Positions 27,724-36,263 of a stretch of 64,000 nucleotides of DNA are shown here, one piece after another. The notes beneath the pieces are model-generated. The model did no database searches. It was not told where the DNA came from and saw only the letters and a list, made by a program, of their open reading frames with translations. Source of the DNA: Clostridium sp. KNHs214 (lineage in GTDB: Bacteria; Bacillota; Clostridia; Clostridiales; Clostridiaceae); the NCBI RefSeq assembly GCF_000744935.1, contig NZ_JQMW01000013.1, positions 581,291 through 645,290 of the forward strand, read 5' to 3'. Made by a program: the position numbers and the translations under genes. How positions within the stretch are numbered: position 1 is the first letter of the stretch; every line of letters starts with the position of its first letter.

Positions 27724-28386
27724 CTATCTATTAAACGTAACCACATCACCCATTAGTGTTATTTCATCCTCATCTACTACAATTCCTCCAGTGTTTTTAA
27801 TAGCATAAACCCTATCTGTTTTTTCTTTTAATACCAGTTCGATGCACTTGTTTTGTATATGATTATCTTCATAATGTACTTCAGTGTAAAAATTCTTTTT
27901 TATTAATCCTAGCCCTTCGCAATATTTAAATTCTGGATTACCCTCATCTGGAGATATATAATAATTTTTAAGTTGCATTAAAGCTCCTGCACTTGATCCG
28001 ATAACTACTTTACCCTTCTCTATGCTTTGAAGTAAGTCCTTTTCTAAAACACGTTCAACTGCATTTTCAGTGTCACCACCTGTTAAAAATAAAATATCAC
28101 TACTTTCTATAATTTTTTTCATCTCCTCAATAGTATGCTGAAAATAGTTAATCCATATAATATTTTCTTCACTAATTCCTAAATCTACAAAAGGCCTGAC
28201 TGTTTCTCTGTAGTACTTACCATTATTTTTGTTGTACATACTCTGCCAATTCATATCATTACTTATTCCTTTACCAAATGAAAACGGAATAATCGTAACT
28301 TTATCATTACACTTTATATATTTTCTCACTTTATCTCTAGCCCATTTTTCATTAAAATTATACTCACTTAATAATATATTTACCAT
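27724..28386 (-). CDS. Peptidase S51 (dipeptidase E-like) family protein
   Basis: 220 residues. The class I glutamine amidotransferase-like fold carries a serine nucleophile: GSSAGALMQLKNY near 135-147, with FLTGGDTEN upstream and HYEDN as the likely catalytic His. Family members hydrolyse Asp-X dipeptides or related substrates in the cytoplasm. A second, diverged member lies at 36264. It is the first of the long run of minus-strand accessory genes. Confidence 0.85.
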   Translation of the reverse strand: MVNILLSEYNFNEKWARDKVRKYIKCNDKVTIIPFSFGKGISNDMNWQSMYNKNNGKYYRETVRPFVDLGISEENIIWINYFQHTIEEMKKIIESSDILFLTGGDTENAVERVLEKDLLQSIEKGKVVIGSSAGALMQLKNYYISPDEGNPEFKYCEGLGLIKKNFYTEVHYEDNHIQNKCIELVLKEKTDRVYAIKNTGGIVVDEDEITLMGDVVTFNR

Positions 28387-28495
28387 TTTAATCCCCCATT
28401 AAGTAAAATCCTATATTATATACCCTTATATCCTTTGCATATCCTTGAATTCATATTTGCAAAATCATAAGATTATTGCAAATAACTATATTTAT

Positions 28496-28665
28496 GATTA
28501 TCCCACAAAAAGCATTACATTACCCAGATTATGAAATTTCTCTGGAATGACTTACATAAGAAGCACAGGAGCTGTTTAAATTAAATTTATTGTTCCGAGC
28601 TTTTATTCAAGTCATGGAGGAGAAATTTCGTAATTCCATCACATTATACCTTATTATAAGTTAAC
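28496..28665. repeat. Family B element, internally deleted copy
   Basis: About 170 bp: the outer arms of family B remain (GATTATCCCACAAAAAGCAT on the left, ACCTTATTATAAGTTAA on the right), while the inner GATAAAATTATC section is missing. Its right end overlaps the last four codons, including the stop, of the DUF4440-type gene at 28654. Confidence 0.75.
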
Positions 28666-29034
28666 ATATTTATTTTTAACTTTTGTTCCTTGGTGAAAAA
28701 TCAACTGCCACCTGTTATCAAGAAGTTTCCATATGGAACTTCTCATGGCCTTCACTCCATCCCCAGTACCTATAATTGTATAATAAGTAATTAAAGCAAC
28801 CTCCTTGGATAAAATCTTACCCTTAAAGTCATATGCATTTATTTCTATTGGTTTTGAATTAGGTATACCTTCTAAAACATCTTTTTTATCACATACAAAA
28901 CCTGATGAACAAAACTCAATAAATTCATCTGCTATCAATCTATCTAACTCTTCTCTAGATGCTCGTATTTCTGACTTGAGTGATTTTTTCTCAAGGTCTA
29001 TTACTTGTTTTAACATATCATTATCATTTATCAT
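28654..29034 (-). CDS. DUF4440 / SnoaL-like protein
   Basis: 126 residues with the pattern of a small NTF2-fold domain: N-terminal helix (MLKQVIDLEKKSLKS), LDRLIADEFIEFCSSG, then strands ending SSIWKLLDNRWQLIFHQGT. Fold members are ligand-binding or enzymatic; the role here is unknown. It overlaps the preceding alpha/beta hydrolase by 11 bases, so the two are translationally coupled. The last codons and stop lie inside a family B repeat end, so the original C-terminus may have been altered. Confidence 0.8.
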   Translation of the reverse strand: MINDNDMLKQVIDLEKKSLKSEIRASREELDRLIADEFIEFCSSGFVCDKKDVLEGIPNSKPIEINAYDFKGKILSKEVALITYYTIIGTGDGVKAMRSSIWKLLDNRWQLIFHQGTKVKNKYVNL

Positions 29035-30016
29035 ATGCCTTCGTTTTCCCTTCTAGTATAACGTTGTCTAAAAATTTTTTGCTTTCAACCATAATTGTTT
29101 CATACTCGTAATCATGAATATAGTGGCCACAATTTAATAAAACATATTGGCTTTCAGGAACTCCTGAAATATATCCCATTAAATATTTTTGCCATTGTTT
29201 TTTATCCCATCCTGTATCTTTGCCGTTGGAAATGAAGAACAGCATAGGAACTTTTGGTGTACCCATATTATTAACTTTCTTTGCACTTTCTTGAATACGT
29301 CCTAATTCCTGTAACATTGTTTTTGTAGCTGTCCTTCTATAAAAAATTGCTTTATAAATTTCTTTTTCATCATCAGTTAAAGTTCCATATTTAATTGCTG
29401 CTGAGCTATTACAAATTGATGGAATAAATCGTGTCAAGCCAATTTTAGCTGCAAATGAGGACATGTTTAAAAACACTTTGTTTGGCATTGAATAGGTTTC
29501 ATATGCCTCCGGAACAGCTGGATCTAAGCCCACAATTGCTACAACTTCATCTGGATACTTTTGTGCCCAATACAATGCCTCTATTCCAGACATTGAATGC
29601 GGCACTAATACATATGGAGCTTTTTCTCCAGCTATAGTTAATGCTTTTCTTGTTTCTTCTAAAACTGTATCTATATCTCTTGGAGCATCCACAACTTCAC
29701 TAAAACCATATCCTGCTTTCTCTATAACTGCAATACGATAATCACCGTTTAACCGAGAATATACGCTTTTAAAATCCAAGGTTGGAGAGCAAGTCCCGCC
29801 TCCTGACATAAATACTAAAGTAATCTTACCCTTACCTTCAGTATAAACATGCATATCATGTTTATTAACTTTAACCATTTTGCCTAAGGGCTGAAACAAT
29901 TTAGACTCTTTATTCAACTTGATTTTATGATTAATCAAGCTAATTAAAATAATTACCACTAATATTTTTATTATTATTAATGCTCCTTTTCCTACCCTTT
30001 TTACCACATTCCTCAT
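29024..30016 (-). CDS. Alpha/beta hydrolase, membrane-anchored
   Basis: 330 residues. N-terminal membrane helix (LIIIKILVVIILISLI). Alpha/beta hydrolase core with oxyanion region FMSGGGTCSPTLDFK, nucleophile elbow VPHSMSG near 145, and catalytic His in NCGHYIHD near 300. The elbow is S-M-S-G rather than the usual G-x-S-x-G, as in some hydrolases of this group. Substrate unknown. AGAGGAAATA precedes the ATG. It is coupled to the DUF4440 gene. Confidence 0.88.
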   Translation of the reverse strand: MRNVVKRVGKGALIIIKILVVIILISLINHKIKLNKESKLFQPLGKMVKVNKHDMHVYTEGKGKITLVFMSGGGTCSPTLDFKSVYSRLNGDYRIAVIEKAGYGFSEVVDAPRDIDTVLEETRKALTIAGEKAPYVLVPHSMSGIEALYWAQKYPDEVVAIVGLDPAVPEAYETYSMPNKVFLNMSSFAAKIGLTRFIPSICNSSAAIKYGTLTDDEKEIYKAIFYRRTATKTMLQELGRIQESAKKVNNMGTPKVPMLFFISNGKDTGWDKKQWQKYLMGYISGVPESQYVLLNCGHYIHDYEYETIMVESKKFLDNVILEGKTKAYDK

Positions 30017-30175
30017 TATTTCCTCTTTTCCGCTCAGTAAAACTTACTATAAATTATATTTATATCGTCATATTCTATAACCATCTACATTTTAACAAAG
30101 CTTTGCATTTATATTTTTAACAAATACTTACTTACCACCTATTAATTTTAATGCTTTACTAAGGTCTACTATAAT

Positions 30176-30727
30176 TTAAAACTCCTTTCCTATCCATTCT
30201 CTTTTTAATAATCCATATAGTATATGGTTCACATATCTATCATTTAGCCATTCAGCATCTCTAATTATCCCTTCTTCTGCAAAACCGTACTTTTTAGGAA
30301 GTGCTCTGCTTTTTAAATTTTCTTCTGCAATAGTGATTTCAATTTTATTTAATTCCATTTCTTTAAATCCATAGTCAATAAACACTTTTAAAGCTTTTGT
30401 CATTATTCCTTTCCCTTGGTATTCCTGTCCAAGCCAATATCCAATAGATGCAGACCTTCTACTCTTGTCCACATTATAGTAACCTATCAATCCTGCAAAC
30501 TTCCCTTTAAAAATAATTATTGCTTTAAATCCCTCATCTGAAACATATTGCCTTTGAGCTTCTTCTATAAAAGACATTATATCATCTACTGATTTAGTTT
30601 CTATCACCCAAGGCAGCCACCTTTTTAAATGTTCTCTACTGTTATCAATTAATTTATAAAAACGCTCAGCATCCTGTTTATTAGGCAGCTTTAACTCAAT
30701 ATCATTGTCTACTATATATTTGAACAT
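30176..30727 (-). CDS. GNAT acetyltransferase, RimJ/RimL type
   Basis: 183 residues. Acetyl-CoA binding motif A is QEYQGKGIMTKALKVFIDYGF (about 107-127), followed by NKIEITIAEENLKSRALPKKYGF. In this family an acetyl group is moved from acetyl-CoA to an amine, often a ribosomal protein N-terminus or an antibiotic. First of eleven intact GNAT genes in this region. Confidence 0.92.
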   Translation of the reverse strand: MFKYIVDNDIELKLPNKQDAERFYKLIDNSREHLKRWLPWVIETKSVDDIMSFIEEAQRQYVSDEGFKAIIIFKGKFAGLIGYYNVDKSRRSASIGYWLGQEYQGKGIMTKALKVFIDYGFKEMELNKIEITIAEENLKSRALPKKYGFAEEGIIRDAEWLNDRYVNHILYGLLKREWIGKEF

Positions 30728-30858
30728 ACTTCCACCCCATTTCTAAACATAAATAATATTATTTTATATCTAATGTTATTTAGTTTATTTTTTAAGTTCA
30801 TTTGTATTTATATAATTTAATCCTAAATTCTCTTACTCTTCCTCGTTTTGTTCTAAAC

Positions 30859-31311
30859 TTACTTAATAGTTATAAACTTTTCCATTATATATCTACTATC
30901 ATGGATATTCTGTACAATTTTATATCCATTTCTAAGATACAAATTAACAGCTCCCTTATTTTTAACAAATACATATAGAAATATATCCTTATTTTTCTCT
31001 TTTGAAACTAAATCAACATATTTCAAAACTTCCGTTCCTATGCCTCTTCCTTGAAATTCTTTAAAAATATATAAATCATCCAGTTCAAGCTTTTCTCCAT
31101 AAGTGTGCAAGTAAAAATATCCTACCTTAACACCCTTAATATAAATACACATATAACTTTCTATATTATTTTGTATCTTTTTCTTAATCCAAGTAAATAT
31201 CTTTTGAAAATCAAGCTCTAAATTAGTTTCGTACTTTTCAATGAGATTTTTATTTAGCTCAAATATTTTGTTTTTATCTTCCTCTGTAGCATTTTTAAAG
31301 GTTATTTCCAT
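30859..31311 (-). CDS. GNAT acetyltransferase
   Basis: 150 residues. Motif A is FKEFQGRGIGTEVLKYVD, preceded by LDDLYIF and followed by FVKNKGAVNLYLRNGY, a complete minimal GNAT fold. GGAGGTGAGACT precedes the ATG. It lies 27 bases downstream of the ASCH-domain gene, so the two probably form one unit. Substrate not predictable. Confidence 0.9.
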   Translation of the reverse strand: MEITFKNATEEDKNKIFELNKNLIEKYETNLELDFQKIFTWIKKKIQNNIESYMCIYIKGVKVGYFYLHTYGEKLELDDLYIFKEFQGRGIGTEVLKYVDLVSKEKNKDIFLYVFVKNKGAVNLYLRNGYKIVQNIHDSRYIMEKFITIK

Positions 31312-31338
31312 AGTCTCACCTCCAATAGTATTTTAATA

Positions 31339-31818
31339 TCAATTTTTATACACCACCTGAAATTCTTCAAATACTATCAACATGTCTTCTGAAAAATTCA
31401 TTCCTTTCTCACTTAATTCTTTAGTGAAAAAGTCTATATGCACTTTTCGCCAATATTTTAAAGATTTATCTCCCTCACCTTCTATTTCAGCCAATTCTTC
31501 ATTTACATCTCTAAACGGAACTAAAACAACATTTTTGTTTCTTATAATGCAATTTGCTATTCCATTCCAATCAGTAATAACACTATATTCCCCTTCCTTA
31601 GGCAATTCCTCTTTTTCTAACTCATAAAGACAATAAAGTGAGGAGGTTCCTCTTTTTATTCCCTTATTAACTAATTCAGCTAAATTATTAGCACTTTTTT
31701 CATTATTGCAAAAATACCATGAAGTGTAATTTTTATTAGTAGTGGTGATATTCTCCCCTATAGATGTCAAATAATCTTCCCACATTTTTTTCACTGATTT
31801 ATGCTCTTGTTCCATCAT
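31339..31818 (-). CDS. ASCH-domain protein
   Basis: 159 residues. The ASCH (PUA-like beta-barrel) domain occupies about 25-150, with the characteristic VPFRDVNEELAEIEGEGD and SLKYWRKVHIDFF. ASCH proteins bind RNA or act on modified nucleosides; some bacterial members hydrolyse N4-acetylcytidine. The neighbouring GNAT raises the untested idea of paired acetylation and deacetylation. GGGGAG precedes two adjacent ATG codons. Confidence 0.88.
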   Translation of the reverse strand: MMEQEHKSVKKMWEDYLTSIGENITTTNKNYTSWYFCNNEKSANNLAELVNKGIKRGTSSLYCLYELEKEELPKEGEYSVITDWNGIANCIIRNKNVVLVPFRDVNEELAEIEGEGDKSLKYWRKVHIDFFTKELSEKGMNFSEDMLIVFEEFQVVYKN

Positions 31819-32068
31819 TTAAACTCCCCTTTATCTTATAATTTAATATTGTAGAAACATGTGCTTAATTACTTTTACCCCTCCAATTGGTGATCCATGA
31901 TAAACTAAATTCATAATTTATGCCATTACCAAAACCTTATAAAACTTTATAAAAAGATTATATAAATATATAGTTTTATAGTCTTTCTTTAGCTGTTAAC
32001 AAACCCCCTAAAATCCCTCAAATATTATCCATGCTCTCATTTCCTTTTAAATTTCCTGAATAATCTAA

Positions 32069-32251
32069 TTATTTTCTCAATAAACCTGTCACCTTATCTA
32101 TTACAAAAAACACAAGAATTATTATTCCAATACCCATTAGCCATTTAAAAAATTCTGGTATTTGAACATTTTTTAATAACTTTCTCCAAAACTCTGCGAA
32201 AATAATTCCAATGACCCAGAACAAAAGGTTATATATTTTAGATTTTTTCAT
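32069..32251 (-). CDS. Small two-helix membrane protein
   Basis: 60 residues with two hydrophobic segments (LLFWVIGIIFAEF and WLMGIGIIILVFFVI) and basic ends. GGACGGAG is seven bases from the ATG. No family recognised. Gap 31819-32068 upstream of the ASCH gene holds nothing else I can support. Confidence 0.5.
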   Translation of the reverse strand: MKKSKIYNLLFWVIGIIFAEFWRKLLKNVQIPEFFKWLMGIGIIILVFFVIDKVTGLLRK

Positions 32252-32302
32252 ATTTTCTCCGTCCTTCTTTGTATGTATTTTGTTAAAAATAATTAATCGT
32301 CT

Positions 32303-32452
32303 CTAATTTTTACAAGCACTTTCTAATGCTTCTTCGCTTGATAAATATCCTTCAGGGTATAATACAATATCAATTCCTTTATTGTTTTCTATATCATTTT
32401 TTAACTGTTCTATTCCTTCTTCATGTATTGGTTGTCCTATTAAGATTCTCAT
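32303..32452 (-). pseudogene. N-terminal fragment of a carbon-nitrogen hydrolase-like gene
   Basis: 49 codons starting MRILIGQPIHEEGIEQLK and containing IVLYPEGYLSSEEALE, then a TAG stop. The pattern QPxxEEGIEQL...VLYPEGYL is what the first strand-helix-strand and catalytic Glu region of a nitrilase-fold enzyme looks like, but a whole enzyme needs about 220 more residues and none follow in any frame. AGAGGT precedes the ATG. Most likely a truncated relic. Confidence 0.5.
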
Positions 32453-32548
32453 ATTTATTTACCTCTTTATAATTATTTTAGCTTAGTTAAAAACTCCATT
32501 TATTGTAAGCACATAATTACAGCACTATACGTTACAATTATGACTGCT

Positions 32549-32995
32549 CTACCTAAACATCTGAATACACCAAGTTTTATAATCATGTTTTTTATAAAAT
32601 TTAATAATACCTTCCATATCTTTTGTAGAAGAATAAATTAAGGATCTTTTAACTCCGTTTTCTTTAGCAATTTCTAATATTTTATCTAATAAAATTGTAC
32701 CTATATTAAAGCCTCTATTATCAATACACACATAAATATCATCTATTTCAATATAAAGTTGTCCGTTATCCATTACAGCCATATTTCGCGATTTATGAAC
32801 TGTACCGTAAACAAATCCTACAATCTTCTTATTTAACTCAGCCACAAGAAAATATTTACCCAGTTTACTTTCTAAATAATCCTTATCAGCAGCAACAAAT
32901 CCATAAGTTATATCTTCTTTAGCCCATTGCTGTTGTAAAGCTATTATATAATCTAAATCTTTATATACACATTCTCGAATGATTAAATTATTCAT
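32549..32995 (-). CDS. GNAT acetyltransferase
   Basis: 148 residues from the ATG at 32995, which has GGAGG six bases upstream; a longer start at 33019 lacks a site. Motif A is CIDNRGFNIGTILLDKILEIA, with Asn-Ile replacing the usual Gly-x-Gly turn residues, preceded by IEIDDIYV and followed by FYKKHDYKTW. The GNAT fold is complete; the altered cofactor loop may weaken acetyl-CoA binding. Confidence 0.85.
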   Translation of the reverse strand: MNNLIIRECVYKDLDYIIALQQQWAKEDITYGFVAADKDYLESKLGKYFLVAELNKKIVGFVYGTVHKSRNMAVMDNGQLYIEIDDIYVCIDNRGFNIGTILLDKILEIAKENGVKRSLIYSSTKDMEGIIKFYKKHDYKTWCIQMFR

Positions 32996-33099
32996 AATAT
33001 CCTCCAAAATTTTCAACATAAATTTGAGGTATTTAATAATTTTTACCCCTTAAATTTATATAGATTCTACTTAACTATCCCTACTCTTCTCCTACCATT

Positions 33100-33525
33100 T
33101 TATAAATTAAGCTTAACTATAAAATCATTAATAAAAAAAACAATTGCAGCTATCCCTGAAAAAACTATACATACATTACTCATTAAAATGGCCCATTCAC
33201 GTTTATATTTTGTTTGATTAATATATTCATTACCTAATCCTAAGTAGGGAAGGAAATATTTATCTGATAATTTGCCTAGAAAAAATAGTAAAATATTAAA
33301 AACGTTAATCATAAAAAATAGAAAATAACAATTTTGTTCTCCTAACAATTGATGAGTCTTTATCCACTTTACTACTGAAAGAATTAGAAGTATGGGCATA
33401 AATATTATGTACTGTATTTTAAGAATCTTTTTTGATAAAATAATTTTTTTTTCTACAATAGACCATAATATTGCTAGTACCAAAGCTATAATACCTGTAT
33501 TTATATAGAATCTTACATCTTTCAT
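33100..33525 (-). CDS. Hypothetical four-helix membrane protein
   Basis: 141 residues from ATG 33525, placed after GAGGTGTAAT. Four hydrophobic stretches (for example IALVLAILWSIV, IIFMPILLILSVV, FFMINVFNILLFFLG, IVFSGIAAIVFFIN). No recognised family. It lies 71 bases after the next membrane protein gene on the same strand and may be co-transcribed with it. Confidence 0.6.
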   Translation of the reverse strand: MKDVRFYINTGIIALVLAILWSIVEKKIILSKKILKIQYIIFMPILLILSVVKWIKTHQLLGEQNCYFLFFMINVFNILLFFLGKLSDKYFLPYLGLGNEYINQTKYKREWAILMSNVCIVFSGIAAIVFFINDFIVKLNL

Positions 33526-33595
33526 ATTACACCTCAACCATAAAAAATAATCTTTTTAAATTTAAACTATATATCTCTTTTCTTGTTTATTAAAA

Positions 33596-34576
33596 CTATC
33601 TTGTTTCTCTACCTACACGTCCTGCTAATAATCCCATACCAAAACATATAATTGCGGCAATTATTACAGCAATTTGCTCTGAAGGATAATCAATTAAATA
33701 TTGAAAATAATCAACTGTAATATCTAATATATTACTTCTTGTAAATTCTATATTTGCTGTTAACATAACCTGTTCTACTACTGCGATAGGAATCTGAACT
33801 AAGCATAAAAATCCTAAAAATAATCTTACACCTAGGCTAAAGACTTTTTCTATGTAGTACTTATTAAACACTGAAATAATAATCATTGAACTAAAAATAG
33901 GAATTACAACATAATTTGTATTAAGTTTATGAATGGAAAACCCGTAAACAATACTTATGAAAATGCAGAGTATAACTGAACCCAGAATTGCCTTAAATAT
34001 ATTATTTTCAACTTCTTTATTATCTTCAATCATTTCTTCTAGTGTAACATTATCATCTAATGGAAATTTATTTATTTGTTCTTCCATGGTCAATAACAGC
34101 TTTTCAATATTTATACCTTTAAAAAACATCAGAGAAATTTGAAAAGAACAAGTTGGAATACCATTAAGTGAATTAAAATTACTTCCTATGGTTCTTTTTC
34201 TTTTTTTATATCTATCCTTTTCAAGCAGAATCCCTAACATAGTATTATTGTTATATTCAAATACTCCAAATTCGTAAATTTCTTTCCAATAAGCTCTAAA
34301 AGTCCTAAAAGGAACTGAGGCTTCCAAATATTCTGATGTGATTTCAATATAACCCTTTTTTAAAACCAAAACAAATATAATCATATATCCAAAGAAAATA
34401 GTTAACCCCAATAAAAATAAACCTGCAAGTAAACCTACTATTAATTGCTCTTTAGTCATAACAATTAGACAAAACCCCGCACCTATACCAAACATAATTG
34501 AAGTAAATATAAAAATGAAATTTAAAAATACACTAAATTTTGCCTTTTGATAATAAGGTATAGTATATGATTCCAT
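33596..34576 (-). CDS. Hypothetical membrane protein with PH-like segment
   Basis: 326 residues. Two N-terminal helices, a soluble segment of about 110 residues (GYIEITSEYLEASVPFRTFR then EIYEFGVFEY) resembling bacterial PH-domain membrane proteins, then four C-terminal helices. AAGGGGGATA lies seven bases before the ATG. Function unknown; co-transcription with the four-helix protein downstream is likely. Confidence 0.6.
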   Translation of the reverse strand: MESYTIPYYQKAKFSVFLNFIFIFTSIMFGIGAGFCLIVMTKEQLIVGLLAGLFLLGLTIFFGYMIIFVLVLKKGYIEITSEYLEASVPFRTFRAYWKEIYEFGVFEYNNNTMLGILLEKDRYKKRKRTIGSNFNSLNGIPTCSFQISLMFFKGINIEKLLLTMEEQINKFPLDDNVTLEEMIEDNKEVENNIFKAILGSVILCIFISIVYGFSIHKLNTNYVVIPIFSSMIIISVFNKYYIEKVFSLGVRLFLGFLCLVQIPIAVVEQVMLTANIEFTRSNILDITVDYFQYLIDYPSEQIAVIIAAIICFGMGLLAGRVGRETR

Positions 34577-34680
34577 AAATATATCCCCCTTAAGTGTATA
34601 TTAATCATTCCTAATTTCTTACTATATTGTGCCTTTTACTAAATTCATTCATTATATGTTTTTACAAATAAAATATGTTT

Positions 34681-34722
34681 AAAACTAGTAATACTTTTTA
34701 ATATAAAAGTATTACTAGTTTT
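34681..34722. other. Perfect 18-bp palindromic hairpin
   Basis: AAAACTAGTAATACTTTT and its complement are separated by six bases. Its A/T ends can act as a terminator on both strands. It lies in the 360-bp gap between the PH-like membrane protein and LiaF-like genes. Confidence 0.6.
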
Positions 34723-34746
34723 AATACATTAATTATATAGCATTGC

Positions 34747-34930
34747 TCAATTTACTAATGCCTCTATATCTGTTTCAAAATCTAATCTTCCATCTTCATA
34801 ATTTATCCGATGACTACCTGCCGTAACACTCCCTCTTCTAACAAAGTGGGAGATAACGGCAGCTACGTCCCTGGATAACGATCTCTAACCTTCAGTTGGA
34901 GTAAAAACTCCATCTTAAGCTAAGAGCTCT
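34747..34930 (-). other. Structured segment with a short open frame (origin uncertain)
   Basis: On the minus strand the order is: GGAGTTTTTACTCC hairpin; TTATCCAGGGACGTAG; a strong hairpin CTGCCGT...ACGGCAG with inner CTCCC/GGGAG; then GGTAGTCATCGGATAAATTATG. The hairpin part also lies in an open frame of 45 codons without a start (reads VAAVISHFVRRGSVTAGSH and ends FETDIEALVN). It could be the 3' remnant of a coding gene or the structured right end of an IS200/IS605-type element. I cannot decide from sequence alone. Confidence 0.35.
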
Positions 34931-34938
34931 GTTTATAA

Positions 34939-35637
34939 TTAGATGTAAATTATTTCTACTCCTGAAAAATTAACATTACCAACCAATGTTAAAGTATTTG
35001 TTGTTATTTCATCTCTTTTATTCTTTTCTTCAATGGAAGCTAAAAATACATCCGCTTTATTTTCAATCTTCCAACTTTTAGGTATATATAGTTCTACGCC
35101 TGAAAAAGAAGCATTAATCCTAACTATAGCATTATTATTACTCATGACTGCGTTATCAAAATACACCTTCATCGCCCCAAAAGAACACTTAAAATCCGCT
35201 TGCTCAAACTTATCTGTATTTATATATTTTATAGTACCACTAAACGAATTATTAAATCTAACATAGCTTTCATCTTCTATATCAATTTTCTCAAACTTGC
35301 CATCTTCACAATCGCATTTGAAATTAACCATTTTGGTATGTTTATGAAAAATCATAGAAAGACCAATACTACCAAGTGCTGCTGCAAGTAATACAGTCCA
35401 AGGTGTAATCTTTGTTATCCCTAATTGTTTATCATATATTATACAAATAAATGCAATAGGGAATAAAATACCTGAAAAATTAAGAGTAAATAAACTTTTA
35501 ACAATAACCACCACTAAAAAAACTGTTAACAATAAGCTAAATACATTTACATCAGGAAAGTACCCAAGCTTATTTATAATTAAGAAAATCCCTCCTAATA
35601 TAAGTATAAATCCCCAAAAAATCTTCTCTTTTTTCAT
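34939..35637 (-). CDS. LiaF-like membrane protein
   Basis: 232 residues. Four N-terminal helices (DUF5668/LiaI-LiaF-like) are followed by a cytoplasmic beta-rich C-terminal domain (about 120-232) with the repeated pattern FNNSFSGTIKYIN, FKCSFGAMKVYFD, INASFSGVELYIP, characteristic of LiaF/'cell wall-active antibiotics response' proteins. Such proteins modulate envelope-stress signalling. The ATG is one base after the stop of the LytTR regulator gene, and its ribosome site (GAGGAAATGAT) lies inside that gene, so expression was evolved to depend on translation of the regulator, which is now interrupted by stops. Confidence 0.88.
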   Translation of the reverse strand: MKKEKIFWGFILILGGIFLIINKLGYFPDVNVFSLLLTVFLVVVIVKSLFTLNFSGILFPIAFICIIYDKQLGITKITPWTVLLAAALGSIGLSMIFHKHTKMVNFKCDCEDGKFEKIDIEDESYVRFNNSFSGTIKYINTDKFEQADFKCSFGAMKVYFDNAVMSNNNAIVRINASFSGVELYIPKSWKIENKADVFLASIEEKNKRDEITTNTLTLVGNVNFSGVEIIYI

Positions 35638-35638
35638 A

Positions 35639-36094
35639 TCATTTCCTCTTTTCTAATAATTTAATTTTTAATGGTTTATAATAATATCTTGAAACATACA
35701 CCTGTTTATGAGTATTTTGAAATTCAACCTTACTTTATGATGATATACTACGTGTAATGGAGTAAATATGATTTGTATTTAGAATAGTTGATTTTGAAAC
35801 TCTCATAAAATATCCTGGTAAAAATTCTTCAAGCTCATAAAGCTTATATTTCACATTATATATATTATCAATGGTATGTGCGCAAATCCCATTTCTTTCA
35901 GTTTCAAAAAATAAAATTTCTTCTAAGGAAATATAATACTCAGTATCACCTTTGTAAAAAGTTATGCGTTTTTTGTATGATAGCATATGGTCAAGCATAA
36001 TTTGAATATTTTTAACATCTTCGCTTAATTCACTACATTTAATAATAACTTCATTTTCTTCAATTTTATTATCTACCTCAATTTATATTTTCAT
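35639..36094 (-). pseudogene. LytTR-family transcriptional regulator with two in-frame TAA codons
   Basis: Read in one frame this is 152 codons with intact flanks: MKI, TAA (36083-36085), IEVDNKIEENEVIIKC ... the LytTR domain (KGDTEYYISLEEILFFE, YFMRVSKSTILNTNHIYSI), then TAA (35735-35737), then SKVEFQNTHKQVYVSRYYYK and a TGA stop. The part after the second TAA is clearly the missing end of the LytTR DNA-binding domain. Each stop needs one substitution and no frameshift. The gene runs straight into the LiaF-like gene. An 87-residue product from ATG 35998 is possible but would lack the last DNA-binding strands. Confidence 0.85.
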
Positions 36095-36263
36095 ATTTCC
36101 ACTCTCCATATTTTTATTATATTAACTATTTTTCCCTTTGTAAATATAACAACAGTAAGTGGTTAGTTTTTGCTTGTAACTGGTATACTTTTTATACAGA
36201 TATTGTATTAAAATATATATAATAAGAAAATTACGAAGCAAACAATCATCATTGTGTTCAAAA

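Noticed and set aside
35639..36094. Recoding of TAA as a sense codon in the LytTR gene
   Set aside because: Other genes in the window end at TAA as usual and no recoding element was seen; nonsense mutation is simpler.
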